From: Anaerolineae bacterium
Lineage (GTDB): Bacteria > Chloroflexota > Anaerolineae > DUEN01
DNA: 7,603 bases
Direction: 5' to 3'
Assembly (NCBI GenBank): GCA_021159845.1
Contig: JAGHDS010000165.1
Location: 1 to 7,603 of the forward strand
Below the pieces are notes generated by a model. It searched no databases. It was given only the letters and a program-made list of their open reading frames with translations, and had not been told where the DNA came from. This document shows, piece after piece, positions 1-6,427 of this stretch. Made by a program: the position numbers and the translations under genes. Numbering within the stretch: the first letter of the stretch is position 1; each line of letters starts with the position of its first letter.

Positions 1-1192
1 CTTCACAGGTACGGAGAAGGCACCCGTTCAGGAGATCCGCAAGAGCACCAATGGAGGAGCCGCTACGACGATCCTCTCCGGCTTGGCTGTAGGGTATGAG
101 GCAACGGTCTGGGCCATCCTGGTTATCGCGCTTACGATCGGCGCCGCAATCCTGATCTACGCGGGTGTGCCGGTTGAACGCGCGGCCGACAAGGTTACCT
201 TCGTGCTGTACGGCGTGGCCATGACGGGCATCGGTATGCTGACGCTGACGGGCAACAACGTAGCTATGGACTCCTTTGGCCCCATCGCCGATAACGCCAA
301 CGGCATCGGCGAGATGGTGGGCATGGAACCGACAGCCCGACAGATCATGGCCGACCTGGACGCTGTCGGTAACACGACCAAGGCTATCACCAAGGGGATC
401 GCTATCGGTTCCGCCGTGATCGCAGCCGTCTCACTGTTCGGCTCCTACATCACGGATGTGAGCAAGATCGACCCGACAGCGCTGGCTCATGGCATTCGCG
501 TGTCCGAGCCGCTTGTATTCGTCGGCATGTTGGTCGGTGGTGCGGTACCGTGGCTCTTCTCCTCCCTGGCCATCAAGGCGGTCAGCCGGGCGGCCGGGCA
601 GATGGTAGAGGAGGTTCGTCGCCAGTTCCGCATCCCCGGCATCATGGAGGGAACGAGAAAGCCGGACTACGCTCGCGCGGTTACCATCTCAACCGTGGCG
701 GCCCAGCACGAATTGCTCACCCTGGCAACCATTGCTGTGGTTACCCCCATCGTGGTTGGGCTACTCCTACAGGTGGAAGCGCTCGGCGGGTTCCTAGCCG
801 GCATCATCCTCACCGGTCAGCTTTTGGCCGTGTTCATGGCGGACTCCGGTGGCGCCTGGGATAACGCCAAGAAGACCATCGAGGACGAGCCACGCAACCT
901 GGAGGCCAATACCGGCAAGGGATCCGAGCGCCACAAAGCCAGCGTGGTTGGCGATACCGTCGGCGACCCGCTGAAGGACACGGCCGGCCCGGCATTGAAC
1001 CCGATGATCAAGGTGGTAAACCTGGTCAGCCTGATCATCGCTCCCATCATCGTGCAGTACAAGCACCTCAATATCGTTACCCTCATAGTCATCCTGGTTC
1101 TGTTGGCCGTCCTCTGGTGGGCTATCTCCGCATCCAAGCGCGAGGCCGAGGCACTTGGCCCGGCACCAGCAGCAGAGCCAGCAGGCAAGTAA
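1..1192 (+). CDS. hppA: Membrane-bound K+-independent proton-translocating pyrophosphatase, C-terminal part (5' end off window)
   Basis: This integral membrane enzyme couples hydrolysis of pyrophosphate to ion pumping across the cytoplasmic membrane. The frame is open to the left edge (first whole codon at 2), so the TTG at 83 is not the start. The 396 visible residues are roughly the last 55-60% of a family member of usual size. Seen motifs: DNANGIGEM near residues 97-105, GNTTKAITKG around 123-132, GGAWDNAKK at 283-291, and HKASVVGDTVGDPLKDTAG near 310-330. The Asp and Lys residues in these motifs bind Mg-pyrophosphate in the family. Several hydrophobic segments of about 20 residues alternate with them. 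The Lys at residue 127 (codon 380-382), with Thr three residues later, is the established signature of the K+-independent subclass, all known members of which pump protons. DNAN where most relatives have DNAG is a mild variation. The gene ends in TAA and converges on selD; the hairpin at 1220-1256 probably terminates it. Confidence 0.96.
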   Translation, partial: FTGTEKAPVQEIRKSTNGGAATTILSGLAVGYEATVWAILVIALTIGAAILIYAGVPVERAADKVTFVLYGVAMTGIGMLTLTGNNVAMDSFGPIADNANGIGEMVGMEPTARQIMADLDAVGNTTKAITKGIAIGSAVIAAVSLFGSYITDVSKIDPTALAHGIRVSEPLVFVGMLVGGAVPWLFSSLAIKAVSRAAGQMVEEVRRQFRIPGIMEGTRKPDYARAVTISTVAAQHELLTLATIAVVTPIVVGLLLQVEALGGFLAGIILTGQLLAVFMADSGGAWDNAKKTIEDEPRNLEANTGKGSERHKASVVGDTVGDPLKDTAGPALNPMIKVVNLVSLIIAPIIVQYKHLNIVTLIVILVLLAVLWWAISASKREAEALGPAPAAEPAGK

Positions 1193-1219
1193 CCCGATTC
1201 TCATCCAGAAACGCAACGA

Positions 1220-1256
1220 AAAATCCCGGCTTATGTGTGACCCAAGCCGGGATTTT
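1220..1256. terminator. Bidirectional intrinsic terminator between hppA and selD
   Basis: Arms 1220-1232 (AAAATCCCGGCTT) and 1244-1256 (AAGCCGGGATTTT) are perfect reverse complements, 13 bp long, with an 11-nt loop. Each arm carries A's at its outer edge on one strand and T's on the other, so transcripts from either direction end in a short U run (longer, five T's, on the minus strand). The hairpin lies 27 nt after the hppA stop and 25 nt after the selD stop, the central position expected for a terminator shared by convergent genes. Confidence 0.9.
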
Positions 1257-1281
1257 CTATCCCTCCAACCGATGATCCGAA

Positions 1282-2331
1282 CTACGGCAACACCTCGATT
1301 CCTTCCCCTTCGACTACCTCTCCGACCACCCAGGCGTCCTGTCCCTGTTCCAAGCACCGGGCGAGGAGCTCATCTACCCGTCCACGTGCAACGGCGATGA
1401 GCAACCCACCGGACGTCTGGGTATCCCACAACAACATCTGTAGCTCCTCTGAGATATGCTCGTCGAAGTGGATGCTGGACTGATAATAGAGCTGATTGTT
1501 GTACGATCCGCCAGGGAAGATCCACTCCTCCGCGTAATCAGTCGCCCCCGGCAATAGTGGGATAGCGGACGCCCAAAAGCGGAGCCCCACCTTTCCCGCC
1601 TGTGCCATCTCCATCGCGTGGCCCAGGAGCCCAAATCCCGTGATGTCTGTGACGGCATGTGCACGCACGGATCGGGCCGCCAAGGCGGCATGGCGATTGA
1701 GCCGCTTCATGCTCGCCACCATCACCTCGATATGCTCGGCGCGCGCGACACCCCGCTTGAGCGCTGTGCTGATCGTGCCAGTGCCCAGCGGCTTCGTCAG
1801 CACCAGCAAATCACCAGGCCTGGCCCCACCTTTCGTGAGGATATCCTCGGGATGCACCAACCCGATCACAGCCATCCCATATTTGGGTTCCTTATCCTCA
1901 ACCGTATGACCCCCGGCGATCACCCCGCCAGCCTCCACGACCTTGTCCGCCCCGCCTCGCAGGATCTGCTCAATGACGGCCATATCCATGTTAGCCGGGA
2001 AGGCGGCGATGTTGAGCGCCAGCAAAACCTCGCCTCCCATAGCATAGACGTCGCTCATGGCATTGGCCGCGGCGATGGCGCCGTAGTCATAGGGATCATC
2101 CACGACGGGCGTGAAGAAATCCGCCGTGCTGACGATAGCCTGACGATCATTCAGCCGGTATACAGCCGCATCGTCCACACTTCCAAGGCCGACCAGGACC
2201 TTGGGGTGAGCACCTGCCGGGAATAAGTTGCGAAGTGGACGCAGAACCTGCGCCAGGGCCTCAGGGGCCATCTTGCCCGCTCAGCCCGCGCAGGTGGACA
2301 TCGCGGTCAGACGAATCTCCTTCCGCGTCAT
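1282..2331 (-). CDS. selD: Selenide, water dikinase (selenophosphate synthetase), selenocysteine-containing, UGA at 2283-2281 read as Sec17
   Basis: SelD makes selenophosphate from selenide and ATP in the cytoplasm; selenophosphate is the selenium donor for selenocysteinyl-tRNA and for selenouridine in tRNA. The protein is 349 residues, the usual family length. The N-terminus reads MTRKEIRLTAMSTCAGUAGK: U17 and K20 match catalytic Cys17 and Lys20 of E. coli SelD, and IRLT also matches. Later motifs: DDAAVY (53-58), STADFF (68-73), NAMSDVYAMGG (90-100), GGH (140-142), LTKPLGTG (158-165), TDITGFGLLGH (208-218) and TQTSGGLL (304-311). The ATG at 2331 is preferred because it follows GAGAGGGG by 7 nt and the frame closes upstream at TAA 2409-2407. 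The internal ATG at 2271 lacks the active-site residues. The gene ends in TAG at 1284-1282. It lies 141 nt after the binding-protein gene on the same strand, so it may have its own promoter or be read through. Sequencing error at the UGA is the main alternative but is unlikely given the exact position. Confidence 0.95.
2238..2254 (-). promoter_or_regulatory. Putative bacterial SECIS hairpin in selD
   Basis: On the mRNA, arms GGCGCAG (2254-2248) and CUGCGUC (2244-2238) form 7 pairs, six Watson-Crick and one G-U, closing a GUU loop (2247-2245). There are 33 nt between the UGA and the loop. Bacterial SECIS elements lie inside the coding region shortly after the UGA, with a small apical loop that has a conserved G among its first bases, recognised by SelB. 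Both properties are met. Function is inferred; no folding program was run. Confidence 0.65.
2281..2283 (-). other. In-frame UGA selenocysteine codon of selD (Sec17)
   Basis: The codon TGA (2283-2281) interrupts an otherwise open frame. It is preceded by TGC GCG GGC (Cys14-Ala-Gly) and followed by GCG GGC AAG (Ala-Gly-Lys20). It occupies the position of the nucleophilic Cys or Sec of SelD proteins, three residues before the conserved Lys. Confidence 0.93.
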
Positions 2332-2472
2332 AACCTCACCCCTCTCTAATAAGCTAACACCAACGCCTGGGGCCGGCAGGCAGAGCAACACGAAAACCCC
2401 AAGCTGTTAAGGCGCCAGAATGCACGTACAAACGCTACAACTGTCGACGCGCCCCCCATCATACATCACATC
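2332..2472. other. Intergenic spacer between the second binding-protein gene and selD
   Basis: These 141 nt hold the selD ribosome binding site and a weak inverted repeat (GCCTG at 2365-2369 with CAGGC at 2377-2381) without a T run. I see no convincing intrinsic terminator for the ABC cluster, no clear -35/-10 pair for selD, and no tRNA-like fold. Whether selD is expressed by read-through or from its own promoter cannot be settled from the sequence. Confidence 0.5.
2339..2346 (-). promoter_or_regulatory. Shine-Dalgarno site that decides the selD start
   Basis: GAGAGGGG on the minus strand lies 7 nt upstream of the ATG at 2331. It supports starting translation there, above the UGA, rather than at the ATG at 2271 below it, which is preceded by GCGGGCAAG and has no comparable purine tract. 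Confidence 0.8.
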
Positions 2473-4182
2473 TCACCAATGCCACTTCAGGAACGATGTT
2501 CCCGTCCCCACAAAGGAGCTCACAGAGACATCCTGCAATCCCGCCCGAGCGACAATGCCGATCGGCAAGGCAAACAAAACGTCTACTGGACGCTGCTCCG
2601 CCAACCGAGCAGCCAATGCCCGATACACCGACCGCCGGGCTTCCGACGCACAGGCCGGGACCGTACGCCCCTGGTCCAACAAAGCATCTGTGCATTCGTC
2701 CTGCCAACCCGTCAGATTGAAACCACGTCGTGGTTCGGTCTGGTCAGAACGCCAATAGAGAGACTGATCCGGGTCTAAATCGATAGGCCAGCCAAAGATC
2801 GCTATGTCGTAGTCGTGGCGAAACAGAGCATCAATCAAGTTATAATACGGGATGATCTCCACCTCCGCGGACACACCTACAGCCCGATAGGCTGCGGCTA
2901 CCAACATGGCCAGATCACGCCGGACGGGGTTCTCGCCATTCGTCTTAATACGTACCAGCAGCGGTTCCCCATCGCGCTCTCGCCAACCATCGCCGTTTTC
3001 ATCGTGCCAGCCAGCCGCGTCCAATAGAGCGGCTGCCCGATCCTGGTCGAACACAGGCGGCGTCGGAGCGGGCGTAATCGCCCAAGTAGCAGGGAGCCAC
3101 GGGGCACCTAACGGCTTCCCTCTTCCCCCTAGCGCGGCCTGGTTGAGCTGCACGCGATTAAGCGCCATCCCCAGAGCCTCCCGCAGCCGGGAATCGCTGA
3201 GTCCCAGCCGATCCAGGTTAAAGAACACGCCGACATATTCCATGCCAGGCGCCCAGCGGACATCCCAGCCGGCCGGTGGGTTCAGGGTCAACGAGGGCGG
3301 CAGGATCGCAACATCCAACGCTCCCGCACCCCACTCCGACACCAGATCGCTGGCGGAGAGTAAGCGTACACGCCACTTCCGTATGTGAGGTGCCCCGCGC
3401 CAGGATCCCGCCGTGGCCGAGAGGGTAAGCTCATCGGTACCCGACCAACCATCAAATCGCAGCGGCCCACTTCCCACCGGCGATCGGGCAAGGGTGCCCC
3501 ACGCATCCATGTCGCGTCCAAGGAGGTGAGCAGGTACGAGGGGCAAATCCCCAATCCCCGTGAGGGTAGGACAGGAAGGCGCATCCAGGCGCACGATCAC
3601 CGTATGAGCCCCAACTGCCTCAACCGATCGGATGTGGGGGAGTCGCACGAAGTAGAGGCTATTCAGACGCGGGTCAACGGCCGAGCGAATCGTGAATGCG
3701 ACATCCTCCGCCGTAACTGGGCGTCCATCGTGCCACCGGACGCCGTCGCGTACGGACAACGTAATGGTTAGCCCATCATCCGATACTTGCCAGGCCTGCA
3801 CCACGCCCGGCGTCAGATGGCCATCCTTAGGGTCGGGTGGCATCAGCCGATCATATAAGGCATCTACCAGGAAGCGGGCGGCCGGATCGTCAAAGGGGAG
3901 AAGAAGCGGGTTCAACGCGCGGTCAGGCAATGAGAGGCCAACGACCACATCGTCGCGAGATGGGGTGGCAGTGGGTTTTGGAGTTGGAGGCACCGGTGTA
4001 GGGGTCCACGTGGCCAGCGGATGGACGCTTGGAGATGGTACAGCGCCCGGCAAAGAGCGAAAGGCGCCGTGTCCGGAACAGGCCAGCACGACCGTTAATA
4101 TCCCCATCAACACCACAGGGACGCCATACCACCGCCAGGCGGAGGTGACATGACGTCCCCACCGATGAGCCATAGATGACAT
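2473..4182 (-). CDS. Peptide-type ABC transporter substrate-binding lipoprotein (family 5)
   Basis: This extracytoplasmic solute-binding protein would capture oligopeptides, or a related solute such as nickel chelates or glycosides, for the permeases encoded just upstream. The 569 residues begin with a basic stretch, a hydrophobic segment at about 21-34 and a lipobox VLAC with Cys35, so it should be a lipid-anchored lipoprotein. A Pro/Thr/Ser-rich linker follows to about residue 75. The family signature RWHDGRPVTAEDVAFT lies at about 149-164. An Asp/Asn/Gly loop, DENGDGWRERDG (394-405), resembles the metal-binding loops seen in some relatives. The ATG at 4182 is chosen because AAGGAA precedes it by 11 nt and the signal peptide follows; a longer frame to 4422 would overlap the permease by about 200 nt with no signal. 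The start is 40 nt after the dppC-like stop, so it is probably cotranscribed. The stop codon is UGA. The substrate is unknown. Confidence 0.93.
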   Translation of the reverse strand: MSSMAHRWGRHVTSAWRWYGVPVVLMGILTVVLACSGHGAFRSLPGAVPSPSVHPLATWTPTPVPPTPKPTATPSRDDVVVGLSLPDRALNPLLLPFDDPAARFLVDALYDRLMPPDPKDGHLTPGVVQAWQVSDDGLTITLSVRDGVRWHDGRPVTAEDVAFTIRSAVDPRLNSLYFVRLPHIRSVEAVGAHTVIVRLDAPSCPTLTGIGDLPLVPAHLLGRDMDAWGTLARSPVGSGPLRFDGWSGTDELTLSATAGSWRGAPHIRKWRVRLLSASDLVSEWGAGALDVAILPPSLTLNPPAGWDVRWAPGMEYVGVFFNLDRLGLSDSRLREALGMALNRVQLNQAALGGRGKPLGAPWLPATWAITPAPTPPVFDQDRAAALLDAAGWHDENGDGWRERDGEPLLVRIKTNGENPVRRDLAMLVAAAYRAVGVSAEVEIIPYYNLIDALFRHDYDIAIFGWPIDLDPDQSLYWRSDQTEPRRGFNLTGWQDECTDALLDQGRTVPACASEARRSVYRALAARLAEQRPVDVLFALPIGIVARAGLQDVSVSSFVGTGTSFLKWHW

Positions 4183-4222
4183 GGACGACAAGATTCCTTG
4201 ACGGCTCTGAGACCACCGACCG

Positions 4223-5266
4223 CTATATTCCGCCTCGGCCGCGCATACGCGGGTCGAAGATATCCCGCACGGCATCTCCCACCAGATTCCAGGAGAGCAC
4301 GAAAAGAACGAGCATTGTGCCCGGGAAGACAACGATATACCAATAAGTGGCCAACTGCGTGATCCAATCGCGGGCGAAGGAGAGCAGTTGACCCCAGTCA
4401 GCATACCCCACCTCAGCGCCAATTCCCAGAAAGCTAAGGGCGGCGAAGCTCAGCACATAGGTACCCATGTCCATCGAAGCGACCACGAGGGTCGGGAAGA
4501 TGGCGTTAGGGAGGATATGGCGGAGCAATATCTTGTAATCCCTCACGCCCACCACCCGGGCAGCCATCACGAAGTCACGCCCCTTGACGGAGAGAATATC
4601 CCCTCGGATCAGGCGGGCATATCCCATCCACCCAAAGGCGATCAAAGCCAGAGTCGCCGGCAGGATCCCCTTTCCCACAATAGGCGTCAGGACAGCCGAC
4701 ACCGTCAGGGCCGCCACCAGGAAGGGGAACGCCAAGAATATGTCCGTCACCCGCATGAGGATCGTGTCGATCACCCCACCATAGTAGGCGGATATCGAAC
4801 CAATGATAATCCCAATCGTCATCACCGACAGTGTGATGATGACCCCCACGCGGAAGGCAGTGCGTGTTCCCCAAACCAACCCATAATAGATGTCCCATTG
4901 CCCGCTGGCTGTGCCCAACAGATGTACCCAGTGATCTGATTTCATCACCGGTTTCCACCAGAAGGGCAAAGGGGGCTCCCGGCGCTTCCACTCAGAGCCA
5001 GGCGGCCGGGGATCCGGGCTATAGCCATCGCGTGGGATCCGATAGGGATCCCGACCTCCTGACGGGGCCAACACAGGCGCGGCCACGGCGATGAAAATGA
5101 ACAAAGCAAGCAACGCCAACCCCGCCACCGAGAGAGGGTTCGTTACCAGCGCTCGCAACAGGCGGTAGTTCTCCGTTCCCAACCAGCGTTCTAATCGTCC
5201 CAGTTCCGACGTTTTTATGCCATGCAACGCTGCATTGACTTGCACAGGCTCTTCAGCGGTAGCCAT
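4223..5266 (-). CDS. Peptide-type ABC transporter permease, DppC/OppC-like
   Basis: This inner-membrane subunit should pair with the upstream DppB-like permease to form the translocation channel of an importer powered by two ATPases not seen here. The protein is 347 residues. A cytoplasmic N-terminus is followed by TM1 at about 45-67, an extracytoplasmic Pro-rich loop to about 113, and a five-helix core. The EAA-type loop that contacts the ATPase is visible at about 228-254, with DFVMAARVVGV and RHILPN. The C-terminus has the usual GDAVRDIFDPR. The segment HLLGTASGQWDIYYG (115-129) departs from the common LGTDxxGRD motif of this family. The ATG at 5266 is chosen because GAGGG lies 6 nt upstream and the added residues of the 5335 start look non-native and overlap the previous gene. 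The gap to the upstream permease is 19 nt, which indicates an operon. The stop is TAG. Confidence 0.94.
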   Translation of the reverse strand: MATAEEPVQVNAALHGIKTSELGRLERWLGTENYRLLRALVTNPLSVAGLALLALFIFIAVAAPVLAPSGGRDPYRIPRDGYSPDPRPPGSEWKRREPPLPFWWKPVMKSDHWVHLLGTASGQWDIYYGLVWGTRTAFRVGVIITLSVMTIGIIIGSISAYYGGVIDTILMRVTDIFLAFPFLVAALTVSAVLTPIVGKGILPATLALIAFGWMGYARLIRGDILSVKGRDFVMAARVVGVRDYKILLRHILPNAIFPTLVVASMDMGTYVLSFAALSFLGIGAEVGYADWGQLLSFARDWITQLATYWYIVVFPGTMLVLFVLSWNLVGDAVRDIFDPRMRGRGGI

Positions 5267-5285
5267 AGTATGCCCTCGGTCTCTC

Positions 5286-6350
5286 CTATTCCAACCGCAC
5301 CCGCGGATCAATATACGCGTACAGGATATCCACAACCAAGTTGGCGATCACCAGGATGAACCCGTTAAATAACGTGAACGCCAAGATCGTCACCACGTCA
5401 AGCTGCAGGGCTGCCCGGGCGGCGGCGGAGCCAATACCCGGATAGTTAAAGACCGTCTCCGTGATCACGACACCGTTCAGGAGCCCCACGACAGTCAATC
5501 CGCCAATGGTGGCTACAGGGATGAGAGCATTAGGTAGCGCGTGCTTCCGGATCACATCACGCTCGCGCAACCCTTTGGACCGGGCAGTCGTGATGTAATC
5601 CTGACGCAGCGCTTCCAGCATAGACGACCGCGTCACCCGCAGCAACAAAGCCCAGGACAGGTAAGCCAACGTGATAACCGGCAGAATCAAGTGCCGCAAG
5701 GCATCCAAGAAGACGTCAAAACGCAGGTTAAGCAACGCATCAATCGTTATCAGGTGGGTGTAGGTTCTGAAGCCAGGTGAACTGATCACCCGGCCAGCCC
5801 AATCGGAGATGCGGCCAGGTGGGAACCAATGCAGGTGAGCATAAAAGATCATCAGAACTAACAGACCGAACACGAAAGTGGGAAACGAGTATCCGACGAT
5901 ACTGAACACCCGAGCCACCTGATCAATCGACCGGTTATGGTTCACCGCGGCGACCACGCCCAGCCATATCCCCCCACCAATAATCGGGATCACACTCCAT
6001 AATGCCAGCTCCAAGGTGGCGGGGAAGCGACGCTTGATGAGATCGGCTGCCGGTTCGGAAGCGGTGCGCGAATATCCAAAATCGCCGCGCAGGATTCCCC
6101 CCACGACCTTACCCGTCACCGGGTCACGCTGTCCTACCAACCACCGCCAATACTGGACATAAATAGGCTTATCCAAACCGTAACGGCGGATGATCCCATC
6201 CAAGGCACGCTCGTTCTTCGGGATGTCTCGCACATACAGAGCTGAGCGCTCCGCCGGGCTCAGAAACTGCAAGACGCCAAAGATCAGAATTGTCACGCCA
6301 AAAAGGATCACGGGGACCAACAATAGCCGCCGAATTACGTACTTCGTCAT
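5286..6350 (-). CDS. Peptide-type ABC transporter permease, DppB/OppB-like
   Basis: This is the first permease subunit of the importer, in the cytoplasmic membrane. The 354 residues begin MTKYVIRRLLL, the typical start of the DppB family, with TM1 at about 9-30. A long extracytoplasmic region to about 110 contains YGLDKPIYVQYWRWL and GDFGYSRT (89-96), both characteristic. The core membrane helices follow, with the EAA loop at about 246-275 (EALRQDYITTARSKGL and KHALPNAL) and a C-terminal AYIDPRVRLE. The loop DPVTGKVVGGILRGD (76-90) is slightly longer than in short relatives. The start is either 6350 or 6356, two codons apart; AGAAGG lies 10 nt before the first and 4 nt before the second. The gene follows the hairpin at 6381-6404 and is 19 nt from the next permease. 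The stop is TAG. Confidence 0.95.
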   Translation of the reverse strand: MTKYVIRRLLLVPVILFGVTILIFGVLQFLSPAERSALYVRDIPKNERALDGIIRRYGLDKPIYVQYWRWLVGQRDPVTGKVVGGILRGDFGYSRTASEPAADLIKRRFPATLELALWSVIPIIGGGIWLGVVAAVNHNRSIDQVARVFSIVGYSFPTFVFGLLVLMIFYAHLHWFPPGRISDWAGRVISSPGFRTYTHLITIDALLNLRFDVFLDALRHLILPVITLAYLSWALLLRVTRSSMLEALRQDYITTARSKGLRERDVIRKHALPNALIPVATIGGLTVVGLLNGVVITETVFNYPGIGSAAARAALQLDVVTILAFTLFNGFILVIANLVVDILYAYIDPRVRLE

Positions 6351-6380
6351 ACCCATGCATCCTTCTCGAAGACAAGGCAA

Positions 6381-6404
6381 CGGGGGAGGGTTTCCCCTCC
6401 CCCG
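6381..6404 (-). terminator. G/C-rich GAAA-tetraloop hairpin between binding protein and permease genes
   Basis: On the minus-strand transcript, CGGGGGAGGG and CCCTCCCCCG form a perfect 10-bp stem closed by a GAAA loop, 23 nt after the binding-protein stop. It is followed by UUGCCUUGUCUU, only loosely U-rich, so it is either a leaky terminator or a 3'-end stabiliser. In ABC importers, such hairpins often allow more binding protein than permease to be made from one operon. That role is inferred here. Confidence 0.7.
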
Positions 6405-6427
6405 CCACTACCTCACCTTCGATCGAG

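Noticed and set aside
794..1357. Long minus-strand open frames opposite hppA
   Set aside because: Compositionally odd shadow translations (Arg/Gly/Cys-rich, no domains) opposite a clear conserved gene, extending across its terminator.
1618..2226. Plus-strand open frame of 202 codons opposite selD
   Set aside because: His/Arg-rich antisense translation with no recognisable family, lying inside a well-conserved gene.
2257..2269. Alternative hairpin GGCC-CCUGA-GGCC just after the selD UGA
   Set aside because: Only 4 pairs, with the G late in the loop. The 7-bp hairpin at 2238-2254 with a G-first loop fits the SECIS pattern better. It could still contribute to folding.
2407..2475. UGA stop of the second binding protein (2475-2473) as another selenocysteine codon, with a 21-codon Cys-containing extension to TAA at 2409-2407
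   Set aside because: The protein is already full length for its family, no homologous extension is known to me, and no good hairpin follows within the SECIS window. UGA as a normal stop is expected in Sec-decoding bacteria.
4183..4422. Longer start at 4422 for the second binding protein
   Set aside because: It would overlap the DppC-like gene by about 200 nt, has a Cys/Ser-rich shadow-like sequence, and places the signal peptide internally. The ATG at 4182 has a ribosome binding site and is followed directly by the signal peptide.
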